Part shown: one piece after another, positions 12,704-23,760 of the stretch
Layout of the letters: every line of letters begins with the position of its first letter
How positions within the stretch are numbered: the stretch's first letter is position 1
Source of the DNA: Paraphaeosphaeria minitans
Taxonomy: Eukaryota > Ascomycota > Dothideomycetes > Pleosporales > Didymosphaeriaceae
Reading direction: 5' to 3'
Assembly: GCA_015832175.1 (NCBI GenBank)
Contig: WJXW01000009.1
Coordinates: forward strand, 620,001-684,000
DNA length: 64,000 nucleotides
Notes under the pieces: model-generated
What the model was told of the DNA's origin: nothing
Databases searched by the model: none
What the model saw: the letters and a program-made list of their open reading frames with translations, nothing else
Program-made: the position numbers and the translations under genes

Positions 12704-13134
12704 TGTTAAATCTAAAAGGGTAGCTAGTCCTAAAGAGTTAAGGTTAGTTCTTAGGCAGGAGTACTTATAGAAGGTAGAAGGTCTTGTTAATATAGTAGTA
12801 TCTTACAAAGTGTAATAAGTTAATAATTTAGTCTACTAGAATCTAAATAATAGATTAATAAATAGATTAAATATAAGTATAGAGAGTCTATCCTCGCGTT
12901 CCTATATACTAAGCAAAGTCCGCTCTATAGGGAGCGCTCTGTAGGGAGCGCTCTGTAGAGAGCGATCACGTGTATTATACTCTATTACAGAGTAATTAAG
13001 CGCTCTATAGAGAGCAGTCACATAACTCCTTTATTTAAGGCGTAGCCGGCATTAAATCCCCGCTCGATCCTTACTACGCGCCCACTAGGTACAAAACCGG
13101 CTTTCCGCCATTATGTGGATTCTAGATCCTAACA
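12704..13134 (-). repeat. A2a 5' LTR
   Basis: 431 bp, from TGTTAAATC to CCTAACA on the plus strand. Its outer U3 end (13030-13134) keeps CCGG, CGCC and CCA stretches that are mutated in the other A2 LTRs. The palindromic GCTCTATAGAGAGC-type repeats lie about 12918-13016. A TATA-like ATATA is at the shared U3/R boundary near 12902-12906 (minus strand). Confidence 0.93.
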
Positions 13135-13139
13135 CTATT

Positions 13140-14450
13140 AGCCTCTTATAGATTAAGATGTTTAGAAGTATGTAAAGACTTATACTATTTACTAAAAGAG
13201 TAAAGCTCTAAGGTATAGTAAGTATAGCTAGCTATTACCTCTTCTAACACTAAAGGATATCTTTACGAAAGTCTTACTAGACTTAATAACTAGATTCTAC
13301 TAGTAAAGGATTAAAGTAGCTACGCTTTTAATATAATCTTTATAATTATATACTACTTCTCTAAGATAGCTATCTATATCCCTGCACAGAAAATATAGGA
13401 TGTAAAGGAATTTGTAGAAGCCTACTTCTAAGAGGTTATCTTAAAGTTTAGTATTTAGAAAGGTATTATATCTAATAGGGGCTCTACCTTTACCTCCGCT
13501 TTTTAGGCAGAAATATGCTACTAACTATAAGTAAAGCATAGGCTTAGCACTGCTTTCTACCCCTAAATAGACCGGCAAACAGAGCACTAGAATTAGACGC
13601 TTAAATAATACTTTTATATATTTATTACACCTTTATAAATAAACTAGGTTAAACTGCTCTTAACAGCTTAATTTGTATACAATAACTCTATCTACAATTT
13701 AACAAAAATAACGCCTTTCTATATAATATATAGTAAGCACCCTATTCTTACTACGCCTCCTATAGACAGTAGGCTAGAGGGGGAGCTACTAGATGTAGTT
13801 AAGAGAGTAAAATATATATATAGCGCACGCGCATTACTTATAGAGTACCTATACTTAGTATAAGAGTATTAGAGCTAGTACTATAATAAGAAGCATAAGT
13901 AAGAATTATTCTAGAGAGATAACTTAGTCCTACTTAGCATAAAAAACATATATATACCTTAATAACTAAGTAAGAAGCTATTAAGAAAATTTATTAGGCC
14001 CTTCTAAGTATAGGACGTAGTTAGAACGTAGGTATACTGCCTACTCCTTTTACTACACTATTGTATTTATAACGTGTTTTATATTTCCCTTTTTAAATAA
14101 TAGAAACTAAGGCTAGGAGTAGAAGATATTAATACCTAGTTACTAGAGGTTACACCTAAAGAAGGAGAAGCTTAAGAAGTAGAAGAAATCCTAACTAAGT
14201 AAATAAGAAAGATGCAAAAGTAATACCTACTCTACTAGAAAGGCTATAATAAGACTTAGGACACCTAGATTCTAGAGTTAGACTTTAAAGATATAAACAA
14301 TCTAGTCTAAACTTTTAAAAGGAAAAGAGCTGCGTATATAAAGAAAAGGTAAAGAATATAATAAGAGTATATAAAACGCAGATATAACGTATATTATTAT
14401 AAAGCACTATAGCTTAGGGAGTACTTATAGCTTATTAAAAGTATTTACTT
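13140..14450 (+). pseudogene. B1 pol, part 2: integrase core and chromodomain-like C-terminus
   Basis: Continues the frame interrupted at 6466. A SDRGSTFTS-type segment around 13475-13500 and a DRQTEHQNQTL segment around 13570-13600 are the second Asp and the Glu region of the integrase DDE core. Around 14160-14290 an EVEEIL...YL...KGYN...DT pattern is a chromodomain, making B a chromovirus. The frame ends in a basic run near 14340. Chromodomains of this type are known to guide integration to heterochromatin; that role is from the family. Confidence 0.82.
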
Positions 14451-15623
14451 AAGGCCAATAGGCTAGCTTCTAAGAAGCGATCTAACTAAACTATACACTA
14501 CCTACGTCTTTACTACTTATTATCCTTATTATCCTTACTATCTTTACTATTCTTACCTACTATACCTCTAGTAGTAACCTCCTCCCTACTCTTTTTATTA
14601 CTATTATTTAAGTCGCCCTTATTGCAGCGAGGAGCAGACGCTAGATTAACTTAGAATAAGTTATTAGTATATATTTTAAGTGCGGGAAAGGTGCGAACTT
14701 ACTATCTACTATATAAGGGGAATAACTACTTTAAGAGTATTAGTAATCTAACGCTACTCTACTAGGATTAAGCCTAGATACTAAGGGCTAGTAGTAGGCA
14801 CTTAGGTTACTACACCTATAGGTGTACTAATATAAGCTATAATACGCTAGCAGTTAGCTAGCTCTAAGTTAAATTACTTTTAGTAATAAGCTAGTTTTAG
14901 ACTTACTACCTATACACGCTTATTTATCTTACACTGCCTACTTAGGGTCTTTAAAACTATAATATAGTAGTAGTTATAAAGGGCGTATAGGCGATTAAGG
15001 CGCCTATTTATCGCCTTTAGTACCTATAAGTATTAGCTAAAGCGTATATATAACGTGCGACTCTAGACATACTAAGTCGCACCCTTTGCGATTACTTTTA
15101 ATATAATAGTTACAGCGCTTGTTATTATCTTTAGTATAGTTCTTAGGAAGCTTTACTAAGTTCTATATGTAGTATATATAAGTTATAAGTACTGCGTTAT
15201 AATCTACGCGCTTAGTATCTCTACTAAACGTAAAAGTAGTAGTATTATAAAGATTAGACTTCTTAATATATTTAGGTACTAGGTAGTATAGTATCTTAGG
15301 TAATTAAAGGGGTAATTTAAAGATAAAGCGCTCTATCTACGCTAAAAATAAGTTATATATATATTATATAAGTAGAGAGTATACAAAGATTAAAACAACA
15401 TTAACACTATATAGCCCTATTACCCTATATTATAAAAGGCTACAGTAAACAGAAGGCGTAGGAGCTTTATAATAAATAACACGCATAATGCGTTTACAAT
15501 ATACGCTATTTACTTATAATACGCTGCTATTACGTACGCAACGCGCACTCCTATAGACACTCTTTTCCTTTCTTATAGGGTAAGATTTTTATTAAGGCTA
15601 TAGTATACTATAGAGGACTGTAG
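14451..15623 (-). other. B1 3' region with a candidate antisense Cys-containing ORF
   Basis: 1.2 kb between pol and the 3' LTR with no sense domain. On the minus strand a frame can be read through RIP stops. At 15067-15114 it has two intact TGT and one TGC codon plus a Tyr codon that could be a lost Cys (C-X2-[Y]-X7-C-X3-C). Further on, at about 14520-14660, is an acidic/basic Ser- and Asp-rich tail. This parallels the antisense ORFs of family A, but the frame is less convincing and its start and end are not placed. B2 retains only the part matching 14451-14720. Confidence 0.4.
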
Positions 15624-15639
15624 CTAGAGGGGGAGGTTC
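15624..15639 (+). promoter_or_regulatory. B1 polypurine tract
   Basis: AGAGGGGGAGG-type purine run just before the 3' LTR, the expected plus-strand primer for reverse transcription; it confirms the plus orientation of B1. Confidence 0.8.
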
Positions 15640-15855
15640 TATAATAGGTAGATTATGATATTATTGTAGTGTTATAGTATCTAGCGCTAAAGCCTTATAG
15701 AGGGTCTATGCGCTAAGTAAGCTAGCTGCGTAAAACCTACACTACGCGTTAACTTAACATAAGATAAGTATTATTCTATTAATATTACTAGAGTTATCCT
15801 TTTACTGTCCTTTCTAGTGTGAAGTAAGTACTATTGCCTATAACCAGACCTTACA
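15640..15855 (+). repeat. B1 3' LTR
   Basis: 216 bp, from TATAATAGG (RIP form of TGTAACAGG) to GACCTTACA. The inner end is mutated and the outer end keeps CCAGACC and the terminal CA. Followed by the duplication CTAAC at 15856-15860. Confidence 0.92.
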
Positions 15856-15860
15856 CTAAC

Positions 15861-15887
15861 TCCTATATTACTATCTAGTTTGTAACA
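15861..15887 (-). repeat. A1a 3' LTR, remaining inner end
   Basis: The last 27 bp of the A1 LTR on this strand, ending TTTGTAACA, continue 2282-2664 once B1 and one CTAAC are removed. The total of 410 bp matches the 411-bp LTRs of A1c. The adjoining pyrimidine run at 15888-15905 is the A1 polypurine tract on the minus strand. Confidence 0.9.
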
Positions 15888-15924
15888 TTATTCCCTCCCT
15901 TTCTATTCTTTGTCCTAAAGAATT

Positions 15925-16520
15925 ATGCCTGCTAATTATAATAGTATAAAGCGTTATCGCGACCTTATCTTTACTATTAAGAATTACAGTGCTATTATAG
16001 TACCTAAGTATTCTTTCTATAAGGCGTATTCTTGTGTGTGTAAAGTCTATATTAGCTTAGGGAAGTGTAGTAAGTGTTAGAAATAAGGATTAAAGTGCGA
16101 CATAGCTATTACTTAAAATAAGTTCTTATAGTTAGTATTCAAAAAGAAGAAGTTAGAGGCGTAAATATTAGTGGCGTAAATATTAGTGGCGTAAATATTA
16201 GAGGCGTATAAGAAATAAGATACTATATTTAAGGCGCTATGTGTAGCGCGCGTAAAAGAGAAGTAGTTATTAAAATAATTAGCGTAGAATAAAAAGCGTG
16301 CTAGAGAGGTAATTACAGTAGAAAGTGCTGTGCTAATAGAGTTAGAGGAGGATCTAATTTAGCCTACTTAGCCTATAGGTCCTACAGAGCTTAGCACGTC
16401 TATTTAGTTAGTAATAAATAATCTTCCTTTAGAGTTCTAGGACAACTCTGTAACTCTGCCTTTCTAGGTAAAGATAACATTATATTGTGATAGGCGTCTG
16501 CAAAACTCCTTACTTTTTTG
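15925..16520 (+). pseudogene. A1 antisense ORF: Zn(II)2Cys6-like cluster plus Lys/Glu/Leu-rich tail
   Basis: Plus-strand frame antisense to A1a, about 198 codons when TAA/TAG are read through; the first 51 codons from ATG 15925 are open. Cys spacing at 16009-16098 is C-X2-C-X6-C-X8-C-X2-C-X6-C, within the fungal zinc binuclear cluster consensus. The first two Cys read as Tyr (TAT), the third to sixth are intact. A KKKKLEAQ stretch and three copies of a 15-bp unit encoding QILVA follow, giving a probable coiled coil. The 3' end overlaps the pol C-terminus on the other strand. Homologous frames lie at 27460-27946 and 47945-48433 (both minus). DNA binding would be the family expectation but is not shown; some binuclear-cluster features (basic residues between the Cys) are only partly present. 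Confidence 0.75.
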
Positions 16521-17291
16521 TTAATAGTTCTTTAGGTAGGCTACTAGTTTCTAAGTGTTTTTGCTGTGTGAGTAACTTTTCTATTTAATAAGGTATATTT
16601 TATCTTACTAATTATATTCTAGAATTCTTTTAACTTTAAATTTATTCTCTTCTTCTATTTTATAGTAGAAGGCGGTTCCAACTGGTGTATTAGGGTCTGC
16701 TGGTTCTAGTAGTAATACGTGGAATACTAGGTGTATCTTTGCATCTAGCAGTAGTTCCAACTTATAGTTTACTAGTGATATTTGCTTAGAAATATAAAAT
16801 AGTCTAACCTTAATATAATCTATTTTTTTGTGTTTTTTCTTCTAAGTTTAAAGGTTCTTTGTAAGTAGATATACTTTATCCCCCTTCTCTAGCTAAGGTG
16901 CTATTTTTTGTTTTTAGTTTTAGTATAAAATTAATTACTACTAAGCTTTCTTAAGATTCTCTTAGAGTTATTAGTGTATTTTCTTTATGTTTTCTACTAT
17001 ATTTATAGCTTCTTTTGCTTTAATTGTCGTAGGAAATTATTAATTAAAGAGATGTGGGTGTCTTCTATAGTTTACATAGAATAGTGTATGTCCTAATACT
17101 ACTAATACTTTATTATTATAGGCTAACTGTGCTATAAGTAGTAATAAAACCTAGTTATTATTCTAACTATTATAGTAGATGCGTAGGTACGTTTCTATAG
17201 TTTAGTTTATACGTTCTGTCTATCTATCTATTTATAGATAGTAAGCTGTTAATAGCTTTTGTTTCATTCTAAGTAGGGCTATAAGTGTTGT
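16441..17291 (-). pseudogene. A1a pol C-terminus: end of integrase and chromodomain
   Basis: Matches the left part of A2a pol (7500-8290) and the end of A1c pol. It includes the chromodomain region (about 16540-16640) and the integrase C-terminal segment (about 16860-16900). It stops abruptly at 17291, where the C1 LTR begins; the target-side 5 bp are GTTGT. Overlaps the antisense ORF at its left end. Confidence 0.8.
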
Positions 17292-17529
17292 TGTCTGTAC
17301 AGTTTATCGTACAAGTAGCACTAGGTAAAGTGGGGGCCTACCTACCTGTAGGGACCCGCATAAGGACCCACTACTTAGGTTAGCACTAAGAGGCAGAGAC
17401 TTTATAAAGCCCTTAGTGCCCCTTTGTACAATAGACTAGACGTAATTAATTAAACCTACTTCTTACCCTTTGCACAATAGTATACTATTAACCCTTAAAT
17501 ACTTAATTACAGATTAACCCAAACTAACA
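17292..17529 (+). repeat. C1 5' LTR
   Basis: 238 bp. The outer end (TGTCTGTACAG) is less mutated than in the 3' copy (TGTCTATATAG), and the inner end more so. It has the single-copy form of the 74-bp segment that is duplicated in the LTRs of C2 and C3. Confidence 0.93.
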
Positions 17530-17625
17530 CTAATTAGTGGTTAATTCTAATTAACTACAAACTAGTAAGGTCTAAAGACGGAGCGCCCTATAAGCTGGAT
17601 ACGCAGGCTCTATATTATTACTTTT

Positions 17626-17847
17626 ACTAGAGATTAAATTTTAGATTATATAATAAGCAGAAATAAAGCGCGCACATCTATAAAGAGTTATATAATCTAG
17701 TCTAAGCTATTCTATAGAAAAGAAAGGAGATAATACCTTTACTAGAGATTGAATTTTAGATTATATAATAAGTAGAAACAAAGTGCGCATATTTATAAAG
17801 AGTCGCATAATCTAGTCTAAGCTATTCTATAGAAAAGAAAGGAGATA
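17626..17847 (+). repeat. 115-bp tandem repeat in the C leader
   Basis: Two copies, period 115 bp, each with ACTAGAGATT near the start and AAAGGAGATA at the end, between the LTR and the gag start. C2 has two copies (about 33125-33365, minus) and C3 only one (about 58150-58270). Untranslated leader; a role in packaging or dimerisation is possible but not shown. Confidence 0.8.
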
Positions 17848-17943
17848 GTAAGCACATTTATAACCCTAAAAAACATGTCGTACGATTAAACTAGCGACAA
17901 CTAAAAGCAGACACGTCGTATAACTAAGAAAAATAACAACAAT

Positions 17944-19640
17944 ATGGCCTTAAGACTAGGAGACTTCCTAGAGGAACTATAACCTAAGGATGTCGCGTAA
18001 TAATTAATACTGCCTCTTTAGTAAGAAGACAAAGTAATATAGCTTTAATAAGTAGAGGAAGTAATAAACATTAAGGCTATTACCTTAAAAGGAGAGATCG
18101 CACGAAAGTACTAAGTAGATAGAGTAGATCTACACAGCTACCTACCCCCTTTTCTAAAATAGCTAAACACTTATATAGTGTATATAATTATATAATATTG
18201 CGTAAGTAGTCTTAAAGGTAAAGAGGTAATCTCTTCTTTTACTAAAGATTTTAATAACTAGAAGAAGAGAACCTTTAATAAGATTAGTTATATAGTAAGA
18301 AGAGAGCTTATTGCTTTTCTTATAAAAAAAGGCTTTGTCGCTACTAATTCTATAATAAAGGACACCTATACAAAGAAACTCTTTAAACTATTACAGCTTA
18401 ACTATAAGCTATAGACCCTTTATATAATAACACTACAACTATAACCTAAACCGCTTCGCATAATCCTAATAATATAACCTACACTATCTATAGGTAATAT
18501 ATATACACATAGAGCATAGCTAGGGCCTATCTCTATACGTGCAAGAACAGAGACACTATATATAGAGCCACACTAGTAGCAGTAGCCTAAAACCTAGACT
18601 GCTTTTGCCTAACAAACTATATTATATAAAGAGACTAGACACTCCTAGTCTCCTTAATAACTAGGAGATTATGCTTATATCTAGCTAGATAAGATTATCC
18701 TCTTTTAGAAGGCTTAGAGTAAAGAGAATAACTACACTAGTAGGCTGTATAATATCCTAGTAGATAAGGTAAAAGTCTTTAGAGAACTATACTACAGGCT
18801 AGGTATACTATAAGACTAGTATATAAATATCTTCCTAGGAATCCTTTCTAATTGTGCGAGTACCTACTACCTACACAATATTAGACTAGAACTTCTATAG
18901 GATAAATTATATAACAGACTAAATAGGCACTTTAACACTAGTATTAATCATAATTAGTACTAGATAGACTAGACCACTCTTACCTTTAAATACTATAAAA
19001 GGGATAATCTAGCTGCTATATCGCATAAGGCCCTAAAAGTAATAATTAATAAGCTTACTTTAGCCTAAAGAGCTCTTAGATAAGGCTTTAGTAGTAAACT
19101 ATAACTATACACTACTATTATACAAGTATGCCGTAGCTATCCTAACCTTAAACAAGCTATATTTAACCCTAAAAATATAGTAGAAGGCTTACTTAGTAAC
19201 CTTTATATATTACTCTAAGTTACTAAAGATAGAAAGAAGTTATAGTTTCTTTAAGACAGTAAAAAGGTGTACTACACTAATTAACAATATAATAATCCTA
19301 ATCGCATAAAAGGATCTAGCCCCTCTAGAGGCAGATTAACCTTTAGACTAAAAGGAAAAGGTAACTTTAGAAGTTTAAGCTTTTACACAAAGTAGAAATA
19401 CTTTATATACTATAAAGAAAGATGCTAGTCTACTAACTATCTACTAAGGGATACCTAGTAAGCTAGAAGGTAATACATATTGTTATACGCCAACTTCTAT
19501 AAATATAAACCCTCTACTATAGATGTACAAGCATACATCTTTAACTTTAAAGGAGAGCTAGAGAAAGAAGACTATTACACAAAAGAGGAGGAAGATAAAC
19601 AAGACTAATAAAGTAATAAAGAAAAAGTATAGAAAGCTAC
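17944..19640 (+). pseudogene. C1 gag
   Basis: Begins at ATG 17944 (MALRLGDFLEEL) shortly after the tandem repeat and runs about 560 codons with TAA/TAG stops. The C-terminus has a zinc-knuckle-like cluster near 19400-19440 (aromatic-Cys/Tyr pattern followed by STN), typical of a fungal Copia gag, then an acidic segment EKEDYYTKEEEDKQD. Gag would package the RNA. C2 and C3 keep this gag while losing pol. Confidence 0.82.
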
Positions 19641-22600
19641 CTTATACCTTACTTCTACTACCTACCTTTATCGCATAACTAGCGAAGACATCTAACATAG
19701 TAAGGATAATAAGAATATAGAAAAACCTATACAACTGTTTACTCTAGCTAGTTAGTATTATACAAAGTACTAAAGAGAACTCTAGAACACAGGTACTATA
19801 TAAGTATTTATAGTAGGAAAGAACTAGCTCACTGCCTACTTACATAAAAACCTAACTACTAAAGTAGACTAGTTACTAGGATCTACTAATATTAGCTTTA
19901 GAGGATAGGGTTCCTAGATATCTCTAGACACTATACAAATTACTAACCCTATAAGAATAGTAACCTACTATATCTTTAACTCCCTAACACTATTCCTGCT
20001 ATTGCTAGCAGATGCTAATAGACTTAGGGTATACTTTAATAACATCCTAGATATTATTATACAAAGGGACAGTACAATAGTCCTAGTTATATAAAAGTAG
20101 GGTTACCCCTTCTTTAACCTTAGTAATAAGGAATTAGCTCTCTTCTTTATAGAGACAGAACTCTAACGCCTACACCACTATTTTAAACACCCTTAGATAG
20201 AAAGACTGTATAAGCTTCTTACTTAAGTAGGACATAAAGTAGAGAGCTCTGTACTAGAAGAAGTAAAGAAGTTCTATTACTACTACTAGTTATATAACTA
20301 AGCGCTAAGACGCTTTAAGTTCTCTATTTAAGATAACTTATACTTTAAGTATAAGATTATTATTAATATTGTATAAATTAGTAAAAGGGATATCCTACAC
20401 GTTATTAATATAGACATATCTTTTTAGGCAGTCTAATTTCTAAAATTAATAACTGCACAAGACACCTAGAATACCTTAATAAGATACTAGATTAATATAT
20501 ACTAAGGCCTACTAGATTATATTATCTATAACTTAGGAACTAACTTCGCTTCTAACAAGTTTTAGAATTATACAAAGATAGTTAGGGTACAATGTAGGCA
20601 AATACTAGTAGAGGCACACTAGGCTATAGGCAAGATTAAAAGAGTATATATACTACTACGCTAAGCGTATAACATCCTAAGAGCTAAGATTAATAGTTAT
20701 ATAGATAATAAAATAGTGCTATAGATAGTAGTAAAGGCACTAAATAACACAGTTAGGCCTAATAGCATAGTACCTACCCTCCTAGTCTTTAGTACCTACC
20801 TAAGGATTAATAAGGACTTTCTACCCTTACTAGAACTAATCGCCTAAGCTAATGCAGTTTAGAAAGTAATAAAAATACTTAAAAAGGATAAAGCTAAAGT
20901 TAAAGTTACTTATATAATTAACACTAGAAATAGCCTATTATCGCACAGAACCCTTACACTCCTACTAGGCTCTAAAGTTATAGCCTAGAGAGAAAAGAAG
21001 GGATAGTAAGAACTATATAAGATTAAGAGTATTAAAGGAAGAGACATTATTCTAGAGCTTAAAAATAGACCTCTAAAACTGCGCTATATATAGGTTAAAC
21101 TATACTATTACGCAACTAAAGACAGCACATAGGAACTATAGAATGTAGATACTCCTATAACTGCATAAATTAAAGCTCTAAAGCTAAGGCTAAGGGGAAG
21201 ACCTAGAAAGGACTAAACTACTATAGTTATATAATTAGGTGAAGCTTAACAAAGATTAGGAAAACTAAACACCTAGTTTATTACCTAAAAAGAAAAGGAT
21301 AACTTTAAGCTTATACTAAAGCTTTATATAGACAGTGTTATTACTACACCTAGCTAGCCCTTTAAAGAATTAGATATAGTAGAAATAAATACCCTTATTA
21401 CTAATAGCACTTTTAAAATCTTGTTATATAACCCTAATAAACAACCTAGCTATATCTTTAACCTACGTCTTGTATAAGAGATTAAAGGCAAGACAACCTA
21501 ACTATATAAGAAATTAAGACTTGTCTTTACTAGCTATTTAGATAAAGAAAAAGAAGAGATCTTTATATAATCCCCTACTATTTAGCGTATAAGCTAGAGG
21601 TTGCTATTAGCTCTTTCTGTAACACTAATTTAGTTATATAATATGTATATTAAGCTTAGAGACATTACTTAGGCCTATATGCAGTCTACTAATAAACTCC
21701 TTTGCATATTATATGCCTAACTACTAGTAGAAATACGCGATTTCTTCCTACTAAACATAATTCTATAAGTTATACAACCTCTATATAGCGTAGTAGAATT
21801 AGGTCTCTACTAGTTTAAGACATACTATAACTACTATAAGGAGAAACTAAGGATACATATGTTAACGTACAACCTATGCCTACTTATTATAGATAAGGGA
21901 CCTAACATGTTTAGCATTACTAGACTCTAGACTAATAACACCCTTAGTGTGGTTACAGAGAGCTTTGTATAATAAGAAGAGAAGTAGCTCTATACTATAA
22001 AGTTTTATACGAAGGACAAAAGCGTCTTAATATAAAATAGGGTAATTAAGTTTAATAGAGATAAAATCTAACTTATCTAGGGTGTTATTACCCTAGAATA
22101 AAAGCGACAGGCTAAAAGCCTTTGTATAATTAATCTTTAGGACAAAAACGCTATATACTAATATATTACATAACAAGTAAGAGGTGTATATATCTCTTTA
22201 GTTTGCTAACTAGAAGCAACATTTAACCTATCTATTACTGCGCAAATAACAGTACTAATAGAAGAAGATATTAAGGCACTAAACATGCGTTTAAACTAGT
22301 AAATTCAGAATATATAAAGAGGACTAAAATTTATTCCACTTAACCTAGGTCGCATAAAGCTGTTTATCTTTACAGATAGCTCTTTTACTAATAACAAAGA
22401 CCTAAGCTCACAGCTTAGCTTTGTTATTATACTAGTAGAGGAACATCGCATAATAACTTAGGACTTTAAGATCTATAGTAATATTATCTACTAGAACTTA
22501 GTAAAGTGTAAAAGAGTAACTAGAAGTGTTCTAGTAAGCGAATTATATAGTCTAGTAGGTAGTTTTAATAATACAATTGCATTAAGCACAACACTCTAAT

Positions 22601-22915
22601 AGATTATATAAACACTTTAGATCCCCCTAATTCCTATTATAGTCTATACTAACTCAAAATCCCTATACAAATGCCTCGTACGACTAGGCACTATAAACAA
22701 AAAACGCCTTATAATTAATATTATGTTAATTAGGGAGTTGTACGAAAAATAGGAAATTACAGAGATTAAGTAGATTAATAGCAAAAATAATCCTACTAAT
22801 ACTTATATAAAGAAAGCACCTAACTAGGCACTCTAAACACTAATCTTAATAAATAAACTACACATTGCTGTTAAGGCTTTAGTAGACAGAATTAATAAGA
22901 ACTATATAATAGAGT
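19641..22915 (+). pseudogene. C1 pol: protease, integrase, RT, RNase H
   Basis: A GAG-pre-integrase/zinc segment with a H-X-X-F-K-H-P pattern lies near 20170-20290. The integrase core includes a GTNFAS segment near 20530 and EAHQAIGK near 20610. The RT motif at 21931-21939 reads T-N-N, where related elements have T-D-D: both catalytic Asp codons lost by TG-to-TA changes. RNase H runs about 22360-22915, with FTDSSFTNNKDLSSQ and KCKRVTRSVL well preserved. The order integrase-RT-RNase H defines Copia. Not functional. Confidence 0.88.
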
Positions 22916-23760
22916 AACTACTCTACTATATAACATTTCTTTTGTTATTTTACTTATTATTTTAAAAAAAAAAGAAAATTTTTTTTTCTTCTATCTAACT
23001 TACTATAACTTCCCACAGACACATTTATTTTTAGGCTATATAAGCCCTACTACTAATTCAACATTATAGTGTTATTATAAGAGAGGGAACACATCGTAGG
23101 AGATTATATAAAGACATTAAAGAACATATTTTCTATATTAATAATTTAGATATCTTAAGACCAGGCCTACCTACCCCTTTATACGATAAAGATATTCACC
23201 CCCTCCTATACACGACGCTCACAATAAGCACTATACAACTTCTATATGTAGGCGCCGCACAATCTAGACTTATAATCTAGAATTACACGATAATCTAGGA
23301 ACACCTAATTACTAGTATTAGTAGTGCCGTATAAGTAAGTATAAGGCTTATTTTAAACTTAGCTACGCGACTAGATAAGCACTACTTACTAATATCTCTT
23401 ATATTATATAACATAAGCAGCCTACTACTAGAGGTTTATACTAACTAGGATTTGCATAATAATGTCCTAAGAGGGCATTTAGGCCACCCTAGCCTCTTTG
23501 TCCTACACCTATTAGCATTGTATAATAAAAATAAAGATACTCTAGAGGATTTATTATACGTCTACTACTAGGCTCTGCATAAAGGCTCTTATGCTAGGCG
23601 AACTAGTAGGGAGGTTAACCTAGATACGCGATTTAGTCTAGCCTATAATAACTAGCACAAAGACACTAGTAGTAAGGGCACTAGCGCCTAATAGACTAAT
23701 AGTGTTATTAGCTATTATATAATAGCAAGTGTGTGTATGTGTATATATATCTTATTAAAA
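22916..23760 (+). pseudogene. Unassigned sense ORF downstream of C1 pol
   Basis: After an A/T tract (about 22962-22990) one plus frame is unusually open. It runs stop-free from before 23070 to TAG at about 23281, then continues with few TAG/TAA to about 23700. It includes segments such as GHLGHPSLF and YARRTSREV and keeps many CA-containing codons. There is no ATG near its start. I do not recognise the product; it does not match gag, protease, integrase, RT or RNase H. It could be an accessory gene of C, a captured host fragment, or a leftover of another element. It falls entirely in the segment missing from C2 and C3. Confidence 0.45.

Larger units (their letters stand above)
6472..13134 (-). 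mobile_element. Ty3/Gypsy chromovirus A2a, full length
   Basis: 6663 bp with two 431-bp LTRs and a perfect 5-bp duplication CTATT (6467-6471, 13135-13139), inserted in the B1 integrase region. Order on the minus strand: 5' LTR (right), gag, protease, RT, RNase H, integrase with C-terminal chromodomain, an antisense ORF on the plus strand, purine tract (about 6903-6917), 3' LTR (left). Gag-pol closely matches A1c, but the U3 part of the LTR and the antisense ORF do not. This is the most complete A2 copy in the window. Confidence 0.95.
2665..15855 (+). mobile_element. Ty3/Gypsy chromovirus B1, full length, interrupted by A2a
   Basis: Complete structure: two 216-bp LTRs (2665-2880 and 15640-15855), gag, pol in the order RT, RNase H, integrase (the Gypsy order), a chromodomain-like C-terminus, a 1.2-kb 3' region and a purine tract next to the 3' LTR. 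The flanking 5-bp duplication CTAAC (2660-2664, 15856-15860) lies inside the A1a LTR, which reads continuously once B1 is removed. A2a with its own duplication CTATT is inserted in the integrase region. Without A2a the element is about 6.5 kb. The coding region is riddled with TAA/TAG stops. The 5' LTR starts with an intact TGTAACAGG and the 3' LTR with TATAATAGG, a RIP-type difference. Confidence 0.93.
2282..17291 (-). mobile_element. Gypsy chromovirus A1a, 3' part, interrupted by B1
   Basis: Minus-strand A1 element. Its 3' LTR starts at 2282, is split by B1 (2665-15855 plus the target duplication) and resumes at 15861-15887. Internal sequence runs rightward in the order polypurine tract (about 15888-15905), antisense ORF, and pol C-terminus, up to 17291, where C1 begins. 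The rest of pol, gag and the 5' LTR are absent; what follows C1 is an A1 element in the opposite direction. The 5 bp left of the LTR are GTATA; the matching right-hand copy is not in the window. Identity rests on close similarity to the complete A1c at 42298-48881. Confidence 0.85.

Noticed and set aside
17626..17847. Possible CRISPR-like or satellite array
   Set aside because: Only two 115-bp units with no spacers, located in the Copia leader; an ordinary tandem duplication.
22916..23760. Envelope-like gene in Copia C1
   Set aside because: No signal peptide, transmembrane segment or known envelope motif could be made out in the frame.
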